A stretch of DNA of 26,857 nt from Merdiplasma sp045118075. GTDB taxonomy: Bacteria > Bacillota > Clostridia > Lachnospirales > Lachnospiraceae. The position numbers and the translations under genes are program-made. The DNA is taken from positions 1 to 26,857 of the forward strand of contig JBGUOI010000244.1 of NCBI GenBank assembly GCA_045118075.1, given 5' to 3'. Shown here one piece after another: positions 15,390 through 23,580 of this stretch; position 1 is the first letter of the stretch; every line of letters begins with the position of its first letter. Under the pieces are notes generated by a model. The model did not search any database. It worked only from the letters and a program-made list of their open reading frames with translations, and had not been told where the DNA came from.

Positions 15390-15418
15390 CAGAGACACCG
15401 GTTTTGCCGGTGTCTCTG
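15390..15418 (+). terminator. Perfect hairpin between fucA and the kinase gene
   Basis: CAGAGACACCGG (15390-15401) pairs perfectly with CCGGTGTCTCTG (15407-15418) around TTTTG, twelve pairs. The bases after it (ACTTGATTTGG) are only partly T-rich, so it may be a leaky terminator or an RNA-processing and stability element inside the operon. The kinase start follows 40 bases later. Confidence 0.6.
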
Positions 15419-15458
15419 ACTTGATTTGGCAGGTGGAGATTTGGAAAGGAACATAAAA

Positions 15459-16805
15459 ATGGGCAATTATTATCTTGCCGTTGATCTTGGCGCTTCCGGC
15501 GGAAGACTGATCGGCGGCAGCGTGAAAGACGGTCATCTTGTTCTTGACGAGATTCACCGGTTCGAGAATGGAATGGTCAAGGTAGACGGGTCTTTATGCT
15601 GGGACTACCATCACCTTTTTTCTGAAATTCTGGAAGGCCTGAAAAAGTGCTCGGAAAGAGGACTAAAGCCTGTCAGCATCGGAATTGACACATGGGGTGT
15701 GGATTATGTGCTGACGGACGAAGACGGGAACGCACTCGGTCTTACTTACGGGTACCGTGACAGCAGAACGGAAGGGATGGACCGGAAGCTCGAAGAATAT
15801 CTGTCACATGAGGAACTTTATAAAAGAACGGGGATTCTGAAAGCTCAATATAACACGATCTACCAGTTGATGGCGGATAAAACGCTGCGGCCGGAGATCC
15901 TGTCCGAAGCACAGCATCTGATGATGGTCCCGGATTATCTGAATTATCTCCTGACCGGCGTGATGAAATGCGAGTATACAGAAGCTTCCACGACCCAGCT
16001 TCTTCTGAAAGGGAAAAAAGAGTGGGATTACGAGCTCATCCGTATGCTCGGATATCCTGAAGAAATATTCCTTCCGATCATTTCGCCGGGAACTTTCATC
16101 GGGAATGTAAAAGAAGAGATAGCCCTTCAGACCGGCTGCTGCCCGAAGGTGATAGCTGCGGCATCCCACGATACAGCTTCAGCGATCGCGGCTATTCCGG
16201 AGAATAAAAACAGCATTTATATCAGTTCCGGAACCTGGTCTTTGATGGGAACACTGCTGGATGAACCGATCTGTACGGAAGAAAGCAGATTGGCCAACTT
16301 TACAAATGAAGGCGGTTACAGGGACAAGATCTGTTTCCATAAAAACCTTGCGGGGATGTATCTGATTCAGTGCATCCGGAAAGAGGACCCGCAGAAACCG
16401 GATTATGAGAAGATCTGTTCGCAGGCAGAGGAATGTGATGATTTTCCGTCCAGAATAGATGTGGATGATCCCCGTTTTCTTGCACCTGAAAACATGACAC
16501 AGGAGATCCGGACCTGCTGCAGGCAGAGCGGGCAGCCTGTCCCGGAAACGATGGGAGAACTCGCTTCTGTCGTTTATCACAGCCTGGCTGACAATTATGC
16601 CCGGACAGCGCGCGAACTTGAGAAGCTGACCGGAAAGAGTTATGACAATGTGCTGATCGTCGGCGGCGGGTCAAATGCCGGATATCTGAACCGGCTGACG
16701 CAGGAAGCTGCTCATAAAAAAGTCACTGCCGGACTTAAAGAAGCGACGGCCATCGGAAATCTGTCAGTTCAGATGGAAGCTGCCGGTGAACATTTCAGGT
16801 ATTGA
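15459..16805 (+). CDS. fucK: FGGY-family kinase, probable L-fuculokinase (rhamnulokinase subfamily)
   Basis: Cytoplasmic sugar kinase of 448 residues that would phosphorylate L-fuculose at O1, between FucI and FucA. The first phosphate-binding motif DLGASGGR is at 9-16, the substrate region includes GIDTWGVDY, the catalytic Asp238 is in ASHDTASA, and a second nucleotide segment IVGGGSNAGYLN lies near the C-terminus. The overall sequence is closer to rhamnulokinase (RhaB) than to E. coli FucK. No rhamnose isomerase or rhamnulose aldolase is present, so the fuc neighbours decide; use on both ketoses is possible. The start is ATG 15459 with GGAAAGGA upstream; the frame opens earlier with TTG 15426 but lacks a site there. 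The stop overlaps the start region of the response regulator gene (TGATG). Confidence 0.85.
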   Translation: MGNYYLAVDLGASGGRLIGGSVKDGHLVLDEIHRFENGMVKVDGSLCWDYHHLFSEILEGLKKCSERGLKPVSIGIDTWGVDYVLTDEDGNALGLTYGYRDSRTEGMDRKLEEYLSHEELYKRTGILKAQYNTIYQLMADKTLRPEILSEAQHLMMVPDYLNYLLTGVMKCEYTEASTTQLLLKGKKEWDYELIRMLGYPEEIFLPIISPGTFIGNVKEEIALQTGCCPKVIAAASHDTASAIAAIPENKNSIYISSGTWSLMGTLLDEPICTEESRLANFTNEGGYRDKICFHKNLAGMYLIQCIRKEDPQKPDYEKICSQAEECDDFPSRIDVDDPRFLAPENMTQEIRTCCRQSGQPVPETMGELASVVYHSLADNYARTARELEKLTGKSYDNVLIVGGGSNAGYLNRLTQEAAHKKVTAGLKEATAIGNLSVQMEAAGEHFRY

Positions 16806-18340
16806 TGATCATGAAAGATACTGCTTTAAGAGTCCTGATCGTAGAAGATGAGATCCGCATCCGGGAAGGCCTGGGGAAACTTCTGTCCCGTTCCGGCGGT
16901 GCCTATGAGGTCGTTCGGGAAGCCGGGGACGGCCAGGAAGGACTGCAGGCGCTTCTCGAGCTGAAACCGGACATCGTGATCACGGACATCCGCATGCCGG
17001 ACATGGACGGTCTGGAGATGCTGGAGAAAATGGTGCAAGCCGGCATTCATACGAAGGCGATCGTCCTGAGCGCCTATTCGGAATTTGAGTATGCCCGATC
17101 CGCGATGAAGCTGGGAGTAACGGAATATCTTCTGAAGCCGATCGCCTATAATGAACTGATGCAGTCCCTGGAAAATGTGTCCTTCCAGATCGAGAAAGAA
17201 CGCCGGGAAAAACCGGAACAGATCGGCACACCGGAGCAGATCTTTTTTTCCGTGCTTTCCGGGAAGCTTACGGTTGATGAGCAGACGGAAAGCTATCTCA
17301 AGGAGAGATATCATATTGACAGCCATGAACGAATGAGCCTTCTTTGCGCGTATCACGGGGAAAAAGTAAGTTCTGAGGAGGCGAAGCGGTATCTGCGCCA
17401 TGTGTTCAGCTCCTGTCAGGGACTTGAGTGCTTCTTCCCGGATCTGGTGTATCGGAACACGGTAACGGCTGTCCTGACGGGTTACAAGGATCTGAAGGAT
17501 CTGGAACGGTGGGCGCAGCAGCAGATCCTGCAGCGCAGTGTGCAGGATATGGCTGTGGGCTGGATCGAGGTGGATGGCCTGAATGCATTGGCAGAGGGGC
17601 TTTCCCTTCTCTATCCGTACCTTGACTGGAATATCTCCATGGATCAGAAGATTCTGATCTGCTACCCGCAGATCAGGAATGTCCAGACCGCATCCTGCAA
17701 TTACCCCATTGAGCTGGAGACACAGATGAAGGCTGCCGTATGCGCGGATGATCAGACTAAAGAACGGGAACTGATGAATGCTTTTCACGCATCCTTCCGT
17801 GACGGGAAGATCTATGCCCCGAAGGAGATCAAGGAAAGTTATGTGCGGCTGCTGTGGAACATCATCGCGATCGCCAAGGAGGTAGGGAAAGTCAGCGTCG
17901 GAAAGATCAACCAGCAGGAGCTGCTGAGCCGGATCATGAACGCGAAACTGAGAGATGAACTGACGGATGCGGCGGCACTGGTGCTGGAAAGCCTGATGAT
18001 CACGCAGGATGCGGATACGACCCATCTGACGGTGAAGAGAATGAAGAGCATGATTCATGAGTTTTACCAGACGGGGATCATGCTTGATGAGATCTCGAGA
18101 AAGCTTGATATGACGCCCGAGTACCTGGGAACGCTGTTTCACAGGGAGACGGGCACCACCTTCAGCAATTATGTCAAGAACTACAGGATCTCGAAGGCAA
18201 AGGAACTTCTGGTTGGGACGAACCTGAAGCTGTATGAAGTGGCGGAGAAGGTCGGCTATTCCGATCCGAAATACTTCAGCAGGATCTTTAAGGAGATCAC
18301 CGGGCAGCTGCCCACCGAGTACCGCAGAAGCGTAAAATAA
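16805..18340 (+). CDS. YesN-type response regulator (receiver plus AraC DNA-binding domain)
   Basis: Cytoplasmic transcription factor of 511 residues. The N-terminal receiver (about 8-125) has the acidic pair Glu14-Asp15, the phosphate-accepting Asp61 (VITDIRMPDMDG), SAYSEFEYA and the invariant lysine in LLKPI. A middle region of unknown fold follows. The last 100 residues are an AraC-type double helix-turn-helix (LDEISRKLDMTPEYLGTLFHRETG and YEVAEKVGYSDPKYFSRIFKEITG). Its partner is most likely the sensor kinase at 20276, two genes downstream. The start is uncertain: ATG 16805 shares one base with the kinase stop, ATG 16811 is six bases further, and both have only a weak CAGG-type site, so coupled translation is likely. 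Its expression would thereby depend on fucose operon transcription unless a hidden promoter exists in the kinase gene. Confidence 0.9.
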   Translation: MIMKDTALRVLIVEDEIRIREGLGKLLSRSGGAYEVVREAGDGQEGLQALLELKPDIVITDIRMPDMDGLEMLEKMVQAGIHTKAIVLSAYSEFEYARSAMKLGVTEYLLKPIAYNELMQSLENVSFQIEKERREKPEQIGTPEQIFFSVLSGKLTVDEQTESYLKERYHIDSHERMSLLCAYHGEKVSSEEAKRYLRHVFSSCQGLECFFPDLVYRNTVTAVLTGYKDLKDLERWAQQQILQRSVQDMAVGWIEVDGLNALAEGLSLLYPYLDWNISMDQKILICYPQIRNVQTASCNYPIELETQMKAAVCADDQTKERELMNAFHASFRDGKIYAPKEIKESYVRLLWNIIAIAKEVGKVSVGKINQQELLSRIMNAKLRDELTDAAALVLESLMITQDADTTHLTVKRMKSMIHEFYQTGIMLDEISRKLDMTPEYLGTLFHRETGTTFSNYVKNYRISKAKELLVGTNLKLYEVAEKVGYSDPKYFSRIFKEITGQLPTEYRRSVK

Positions 18341-18367
18341 AAAACAGGGCAGAAAAGATTAGGTATT

Positions 18368-18421
18368 TCCCCCTTTTCAAAGATTTCTCACATTTAGAAG
18401 TCGGTCCCGGCATTCTATACT
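18368..18421 (+). promoter_or_regulatory. Promoter and probable response-regulator site for the permease pair
   Basis: A TATACT -10 box (18416-18421) sits in the block GCATTCTATACT. There is no recognisable -35 at the normal distance. Instead an upstream box at 18368-18395 (TCC, CCTTTT, AGATTTC, CA, TT in order) reaches into the -35 region. The same elements recur at identical spacing before the second binding-protein gene. This is the layout of an activator-dependent promoter. It gives a short leader of about 30 bases before the GTG start. Confidence 0.7.
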
Positions 18422-18456
18422 TTGGACAGAGAAATCAAGAAAAGGGGGTTTTTACC

Positions 18457-19356
18457 GTGCATGCAGTAAAACGATTTTTCCGCCATGAGAACGCCGGACT
18501 TCTGTTTGCGCTGCCGGCATGCATCTATATGCTGGCTTTTGTCGGTTATCCGATCATCAGCAACCTGGTGCTGAGCCTGCAGGATGTGACGGTAGCGAAT
18601 CTTTCAAGAGGAGAAAAACACTTTATCGGGCTTGCCAATTACGTGAAGCTGTTCCATGACAGCGTGTTCCTGAAATCTCTGAGCAATACGCTTATCTTCA
18701 CGATATCCTGTCTGGTGTGCCAGTTCCTGATCGGATTTGTCCTGGCCCTGTTCCTGAACAAGAATTTCAGTTTCGCCAGGACGGTGCGCGGACTTCTGAT
18801 GATACCGTGGATGATCCCCATGACAGTCACGGCTCTGATCTTCAAGCTGCTGTTTGCGACGGATATCGGTGTGGTGAACTATATCCTCAGATCCCTGCAT
18901 CTGATCTCGCAGAACATCGACTGGCTGACCAGCTCGAAAACAGCCATGCTGGTGGTCATTATCGCGAATGTCTGGATCGGGATACCTTTTAACACGATCC
19001 TGCTGTCCACCGGACTGACCACTATTCCCCAGGAACTGTATGAGAGTGCGTCCATTGACGGTGCAAGCACCTGGCAGAGCTTCTGGCGCATCACCCTGCC
19101 CCTGCTCCGGTCCACGATCGAATCCGTCCTGGTGCTGGGCTTTATCTATACCTTTAAGGTGTACGACCTGGTCTATGTCATGACGAGCGGCGGACCTGTC
19201 AATTCGACCCACCTCCTGTCCACATATTCCTACAAGCAGTCTTTCGAATTATTTAATTACAGTATGGGCTCCGCGGTGGCTAATGTACTGCTCCTGATTC
19301 TTCTGATGGTCGGCATTATTTACTTAAGGATCACCATGCAGGGAGAGGAGGACTGA
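18457..19356 (+). CDS. Oligosaccharide ABC importer permease, MalF/UgpA type
   Basis: Membrane subunit of a CUT1 sugar importer, 299 residues and six predicted spans (first span about residues 14-36: LLFALPACIYMLAFVGYPII). The cytoplasmic EAA loop is ELYESASIDGASTWQSFWRITLPLL, the site that contacts the ATPase. The start is GTG 18457 with AAGGGGG at 18441-18447; an ATG four bases later is out of frame. It follows a 116-base gap with an activator-type promoter. The MalG-type partner follows after five bases. No ATPase gene exists in this locus, so a shared MsmK-type ATPase encoded elsewhere is inferred. The substrate is probably the oligosaccharide whose breakdown uses the GH127 and GH31 enzymes downstream. 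Confidence 0.9.
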   Translation: MHAVKRFFRHENAGLLFALPACIYMLAFVGYPIISNLVLSLQDVTVANLSRGEKHFIGLANYVKLFHDSVFLKSLSNTLIFTISCLVCQFLIGFVLALFLNKNFSFARTVRGLLMIPWMIPMTVTALIFKLLFATDIGVVNYILRSLHLISQNIDWLTSSKTAMLVVIIANVWIGIPFNTILLSTGLTTIPQELYESASIDGASTWQSFWRITLPLLRSTIESVLVLGFIYTFKVYDLVYVMTSGGPVNSTHLLSTYSYKQSFELFNYSMGSAVANVLLLILLMVGIIYLRITMQGEED

Positions 19357-19361
19357 AGACC

Positions 19362-20210
19362 ATGGGAGAAGAGAAAAAGATTACCGGCAGGAAAAATGTG
19401 ATCCTTTGCATCCTGTCCGTTCTGGTACTGTGTTTTCTTTTGTTTCCGCTGTTCTGGACACTGATCACCTCGCTGAAGACAGAGAAGGAGATCTTCCAGA
19501 ACCCGCCTACATTCTATCCTCATGTGCTCAATACCCAATCGTATGCAGCTCAGGTGGAGACCGGGGATTTCAATATGTTCCGGTCATTTGCGAACAGCTT
19601 CCTGATCTCCATAGGATCCATGCTGATCGCTGTAGTTCTGGCTGTGCCGGCATCCTACGCCATTGCGAAGTACCGGTTTAAGGGCAGAAAGATCATGCTC
19701 CTGTTTTTCCTGGTCACCCAGATGCTTCCGGTATCCGTGCTCCTGACGCCCATGTTTATCATGTTCAAAGGAATGCACGTTTACAACACCTGGTGGTCAG
19801 CCATTCTCGCGGATACGACCATCGGGATTCCGTTTTCCATCCTGATCCTGAAAAATTACTTTGCGTCGATCCCGAAGGAACTGGAGGAGGCGGCCTATAT
19901 TGACGGGTGTACGCGCTTTGGTGCGTTCCTGCGCATTCTGGTGCCGGTGGCGAAACCCGGAATCATCGTCTGTGCTGTGTTCTCCTTCCTGTACGCATGG
20001 GGCGACCTGGCTTACGGCATGACCTTTATCCTAGATCAGCAGAAGCGCCCGATCACGGCAGGGATCTTCAACTTTATGGGGCAGTACGGGACGAAGTGGA
20101 GCTACCTTTCCGCCTTTGCCATCGTGACCATCATTCCGGTCGCCCTTATTTTCATCTTTATGCAGAAATATATCATTGCGGGAATGACAAACGGGGCCGT
20201 AAAGGGGTAA
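19362..20210 (+). CDS. Oligosaccharide ABC importer permease, MalG/UgpE type
   Basis: Second membrane subunit of the CUT1 importer, 282 residues with six predicted spans. Typical features are the N-terminal LLFPLFWTLITSLKTEKEIF, the PASYAIAKYRFKGRK segment, the EAA loop ELEEAAYIDGCTRFGAFLRILVPVAKPGI, and the C-terminal YIIAGMTNGAVKG, a near-invariant MalG-family end. GAGAGGAGG precedes the ATG. It forms a heterodimer with the permease encoded five bases upstream. It ends 65 bases before the sensor kinase start; a small CGGCCG hairpin lies in that gap. Confidence 0.92.
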   Translation: MGEEKKITGRKNVILCILSVLVLCFLLFPLFWTLITSLKTEKEIFQNPPTFYPHVLNTQSYAAQVETGDFNMFRSFANSFLISIGSMLIAVVLAVPASYAIAKYRFKGRKIMLLFFLVTQMLPVSVLLTPMFIMFKGMHVYNTWWSAILADTTIGIPFSILILKNYFASIPKELEEAAYIDGCTRFGAFLRILVPVAKPGIIVCAVFSFLYAWGDLAYGMTFILDQQKRPITAGIFNFMGQYGTKWSYLSAFAIVTIIPVALIFIFMQKYIIAGMTNGAVKG

Positions 20211-20222
20211 TATGGTATCAAG

Positions 20223-20240
20223 CGGCCGAAAGAGCGGCCG
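20223..20240 (+). other. Small CGGCCG hairpin before the sensor kinase gene
   Basis: CGGCCG at 20223-20228 and 20235-20240 can pair around AAAGAG, extended by a G-T pair; seen another way, AGCGGCCG is a direct repeat starting 12 bases apart. There is no T tract. It may lower kinase expression relative to the permeases or be chance. Confidence 0.35.
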
Positions 20241-20275
20241 TAAGTCCGCCGACCCGGTACAAAACGGAGATCTCT

Positions 20276-22102
20276 ATGGCTAAACGAAGTCTCAGAAGCA
20301 GACTGATCAGTATATTTTTCCTGACATCAACGGTACCGCTGCTTTTTGTGGGAATCTTTCTGTCCTACAATACGATCCGCCTGATGAGGGAGAATACAAA
20401 AACTTTAACGCAGCAGAACCTGAAGCAGATCGATGACAACATGGATCTGCTTCTGGATTCTTATAAGGACCTGGTCTACCAGATCTATACGGACGATGAT
20501 GTGGTCAGGTGGATGGACAGCCTGAACGCAAACGAGGATGAAGCCGTAACGATCAATCAGCTGCGGCGTTTTATGAATGCCCTGCTTTATTCAAAGGCTG
20601 ACATCGGCGCGATCACGGTGATCTCTGACAGCGGCAGGATGGTCACCACCCATACGCTGAACGCGGCAACATACGAAAATCCGTGGCTGAGTCAGTTCCA
20701 TATGGATCAGGAGACACTTTATGATACGGTCTCACAGGAGAGCGGCTATCATATCTTCCCCACGGAATACGCGACCAATTTTGCGGGAGAAGATCACTAC
20801 CTGTTCCACATTGCCCACAGGATCATTGACTATCGTGACCTTAAGAAGAAGTGCGGGATCGTGGTCGTCAGTCTGGATGAGGACCTCCTTCACAGGGTCC
20901 TTTATATGGAAGAGGAAGAAAAAGAAGACACAGATTACAGCTTTCTTATTGACCGCGGCAGCCGTGTCATATCCGGACCGGATAAGAGCTGGATCGGTCA
21001 GACTCTCTGGAAAACCCCCGATATGTCAAACGAGAAAGCCCTGGCCGGAAGTATAAAGGCATTCTTAAAAGACCAGGGGATAAAGGCACCCGGCCAGTAC
21101 GATGTCTACACCTGGTCCGACGAGGAACGGGGATGGGTGATCGCTAAAGCCGTCAGCCGGCTGACCTTTTTGCAGGAGGTCGGAAAGAACCTTCTGATCA
21201 TCGGGGCGGTCTGGCTTCTCCTTTTCGGCGTTACTGTCTATCTGCTGCGCAGACAGACAGATAAACTGGTATCCTCCGTGCACACGGTGACGGATGCGAT
21301 GAAGGAAGCCGGCTCGGGAGATCTTTCCGTACAGATACCGATCGAGGAAACACTGCCCATCGAGATCGAAACGGTGGCAAATGAGTTTAATGACACCCTG
21401 CGGAAACTCAGCGATTCGAGACAGAAGGAAAAGGAAGCCGCGCAGAACCGGCAGAAAGCTGAGCTGAGGGCTCTGGAAGCCCAGATCAATCCCCATTTCC
21501 TGTACAACACCCTGGACACCATCAACTGGATGGCGATCGACAGGGAGGAGTATGATATCAGCAATGCCATTAATTCCCTCGCCTATATCCTGCGATATGC
21601 CATTTCAGATTATGACAGGGAAGTACGGGTGCGGGATGAAGTGGAGTGGCTGAAGCGGTACGTCTATCTGCAGCAGTACCGTATGAAAAACCAGTTCCAC
21701 TGCGACATCAGTGTGAGTCCGGAGGTCCAGGACTGGAAGATCCACAAACTCCTTCTCCAGCCGTTTGTGGAAAACGCCATCATTCACGGCTTTAGGTATC
21801 CCCAGGAGGAATACCTGCTCGAGATACGGTTCTGGCAGGAGAACGGCAGGCTGAAGATCCGGATCGCGGATAACGGAGCCGGCTTTGATACCAGTGTGGT
21901 AGACAGTATCATGAGGGGAGAGCCCGTGTCCGGAGAGGAAAAGGGACATATCGGACTGGAAAATGCGATCCTGCGTTTTGACATGTATACGGACGGTGAG
22001 GGGATTCTTGACATCGACAGCCATCCCGGAGAGGGGACAACGGTCATGATGGAATTTCCGGAAATAAATGACGGAAAGGAAGAAAAAACCAAACAAGGTT
22101 AG
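20276..22102 (+). CDS. YesM-type membrane sensor histidine kinase
   Basis: Sensor kinase of 608 residues. The first membrane span is at about 12-31 (ISIFFLTSTVPLLFVGIFLS), followed by an extracellular domain of about 270 residues, probably a double Cache sensor. The second span is at about 304-324 and a HAMP linker follows to about 380. The His_kinase (PF06580-type) motif QINPHFLYNTLDTINWMA has the phosphorylated His407. The ATP-binding domain has LLQPFVENAIIHG, IADNGAGFD and GHIGLENAILR. Start ATG 20276 follows ACGGAGA; the open frame reaches further upstream, but there it is only the shifted reading of the permease gene. Partner of the regulator at 16805. Placement between the permeases and the binding protein suggests that it senses the oligosaccharide, directly or via the binding protein. 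Confidence 0.92.
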   Translation: MAKRSLRSRLISIFFLTSTVPLLFVGIFLSYNTIRLMRENTKTLTQQNLKQIDDNMDLLLDSYKDLVYQIYTDDDVVRWMDSLNANEDEAVTINQLRRFMNALLYSKADIGAITVISDSGRMVTTHTLNAATYENPWLSQFHMDQETLYDTVSQESGYHIFPTEYATNFAGEDHYLFHIAHRIIDYRDLKKKCGIVVVSLDEDLLHRVLYMEEEEKEDTDYSFLIDRGSRVISGPDKSWIGQTLWKTPDMSNEKALAGSIKAFLKDQGIKAPGQYDVYTWSDEERGWVIAKAVSRLTFLQEVGKNLLIIGAVWLLLFGVTVYLLRRQTDKLVSSVHTVTDAMKEAGSGDLSVQIPIEETLPIEIETVANEFNDTLRKLSDSRQKEKEAAQNRQKAELRALEAQINPHFLYNTLDTINWMAIDREEYDISNAINSLAYILRYAISDYDREVRVRDEVEWLKRYVYLQQYRMKNQFHCDISVSPEVQDWKIHKLLLQPFVENAIIHGFRYPQEEYLLEIRFWQENGRLKIRIADNGAGFDTSVVDSIMRGEPVSGEEKGHIGLENAILRFDMYTDGEGILDIDSHPGEGTTVMMEFPEINDGKEEKTKQG

Positions 22103-22107
22103 AAACG

Positions 22108-22161
22108 TCCACCTTTTTTCAGATTTCCCCCAGTTCCCGAAAATGCACAGCATTCTATAAT
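22108..22161 (+). promoter_or_regulatory. Promoter and probable response-regulator site for the binding protein gene
   Basis: TATAAT (22156-22161) lies in the block GCATTCTATAAT. The upstream box at 22108-22135 repeats TCC, CCTTTT, AGATTTC, CA and TT of the promoter at 18368 with exactly the same distance to the -10. The -35 position (GTTCCC) is non-consensus, as expected for an activated promoter. The -10 is framed by GCATT and AATGC. The leader to the ATG is about 75 bases. Confidence 0.72.
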
Positions 22162-22243
22162 GCAGATAACGATTACAGGAAGTACGAAGTGGTTCCTGCA
22201 AAACAAGTCACAGCTGATATTTAATTTATGGGAGGAAATCGTC

Positions 22244-23440
22244 ATGAAGAAGCTTATTCCGTTACTTTTGACAGCCGGTCTCGCCTGCGCCATGCTCGGA
22301 GGCGCCGTGCAGGCAGAGGAAGCCAGCGGGGATGTTACGATCTGGTACTACTGGGAGACAGAAGGCCATCAGAAAGCACTGAACCATATCATTGAAGAGT
22401 TCAACGGCTCTCAGGACGGCATCACCGTGGAAGCCAAATATGTTCCATTCGCGGATTTCAAGAAACAGCTGTCCATCGGCGCGTCCGCAGACGAACTGCC
22501 GGATCTGGTCATCCTTGACAATCCGGATCATGCCGCCTACGCAGCCATGGGTATTTTTGCGGACATTACCGATAAATTCGATGTAAGCAATTACTATGAA
22601 GGCCCGGTAAATTCCTGCACACTGGACGGAAAACTTTACGGCGTCCCGTTCGGCAGCAATGATCTGGTTCTGTTCTATAATGAGGATATGCTTAAGGAAG
22701 CCGGATGTGAAGTTCCCACGACCTGGGATGAGCTTCTTGAAGCGGCAAAAGCCACTACGACGGATACGGTTTCCGGTTTTGCTCACTGCGCACTTCAGAA
22801 TGAAGAGGGAACCTTCAACTTCCTTCCGTGGGTATGGTCCACCGGAGCAACCTCTTATGAGATCAATTCTGAGGGCGGCATCAAAGCCCTGACCTTTGAA
22901 AAAGAACTTGTCGACTCGGGCGCTATGACAAAAGAAGCCATCAACTGGACACAGGGTGACACCATGCACCAGTTCATCGCAGGCAATCTGGCCATGATGA
23001 TCAACGGAACCTGGCAGATCCCGACCATGCGTGAAGAAGTCCCGGATCTGAACTGGAATGTTGCTCCGATCCCGCAGGACAAAGAGCAGGCATCAGGCCT
23101 GGGCGGCGAGAACTATGCCGTGATCGCAGGCGGCAACGAAGATGCGGCCGTGAAGTTCCTTGAGTTTGCCACAACACCTGAAACCTGCCTGTACATGATG
23201 AATGCCATGGGATATATCTCAGCTGACTCTACCATTGCCGAGAACCAGTTCGAAGGCGATGCCGTGTACCAGGTGTTTGTCGACGAGATGCAGTATGCTC
23301 ATGCAAGAGGACCTCTGCCTGAGTGGCCGAGCATTTCCGATGCCATCTCTCTTGCCTTCAACAAGGTCATCACCGGTGAGAGCTCACCTGAAGACGCCGC
23401 AGCAGAAGCGCAGGCTACGATTGACGGGATTATCGGATAA
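22244..23440 (+). CDS. Extracellular oligosaccharide-binding protein (SBP type 1)
   Basis: Secreted solute-binding protein of 398 residues for the CUT1 importer. The signal peptide is MKKLIPLLLTAGLACAMLGGAVQA with cleavage likely before EE. A cysteine at residue 18 is in a poor lipobox context, so membrane attachment is uncertain. The mature protein starts with the classical VTIWYYWETEGHQKALNHIIEEFN and has FKKQLSIGASADELPDLVILDN, YGVPFGSNDLVLFYNEDML and AMMINGTWQIP, all hallmarks of the MalE/SBP_bac_1 fold. The start is ATG 22244 with GGGAGGAAA; the frame opens at 22160, but that lies at the promoter -10. It has its own activator-type promoter and is followed by a perfect hairpin, so it can be made in excess of the permeases. 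The ligand is probably an arabinose- or xylose-bearing oligosaccharide, judged from the next two genes. Confidence 0.92.
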   Translation: MKKLIPLLLTAGLACAMLGGAVQAEEASGDVTIWYYWETEGHQKALNHIIEEFNGSQDGITVEAKYVPFADFKKQLSIGASADELPDLVILDNPDHAAYAAMGIFADITDKFDVSNYYEGPVNSCTLDGKLYGVPFGSNDLVLFYNEDMLKEAGCEVPTTWDELLEAAKATTTDTVSGFAHCALQNEEGTFNFLPWVWSTGATSYEINSEGGIKALTFEKELVDSGAMTKEAINWTQGDTMHQFIAGNLAMMINGTWQIPTMREEVPDLNWNVAPIPQDKEQASGLGGENYAVIAGGNEDAAVKFLEFATTPETCLYMMNAMGYISADSTIAENQFEGDAVYQVFVDEMQYAHARGPLPEWPSISDAISLAFNKVITGESSPEDAAAEAQATIDGIIG

Positions 23441-23494
23441 TTGTAAAATTATAAAAAAATAACAGTCAGCCTCCGGGGGGACATTGTAAAAAGC

Positions 23495-23518
23495 ATGCCG
23501 GCTGGAAACAGCCGGCAT
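23495..23518 (+). terminator. Perfect hairpin after the binding-protein gene
   Basis: ATGCCGGCTG (23495-23504) and CAGCCGGCAT (23509-23518) pair perfectly around a GAAA tetraloop, followed by TTGTATAAT. It acts as a leaky terminator or 3' stabiliser between the binding protein and the glycosidases, typical of importer operons. I see no good promoter downstream of it. Confidence 0.72.
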
Positions 23519-23580
23519 TTGTATAATCAGGCGCAGGCAGCAGCCCGATCCCATCCGGCCTGAAAAGAAAGAGGTGGCAT

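Noticed and set aside
15459..16805. Calling the kinase a rhamnulokinase of a rhamnose pathway
   Set aside because: The sequence is RhaB-like, but no rhamnose isomerase or rhamnulose-phosphate aldolase is present, and fucI, fucU and fucA are directly upstream.
16826..18142. Long 438-codon minus-strand open frame opposite the response regulator
   Set aside because: The plus strand encodes clear receiver and AraC domains; the reverse product has no recognisable motif and no ribosome site was seen.
19907..20275. Upstream extension of the sensor kinase frame
   Set aside because: It is an out-of-frame reading of the MalG-type permease gene; the membrane span and ribosome site place the start at 20276.
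23519..23527. TATAAT at 23522-23527 as a promoter for GH127
   Set aside because: The -35 position falls inside the GC-rich hairpin stem and has no consensus; it is more likely the tail of the terminator hairpin.
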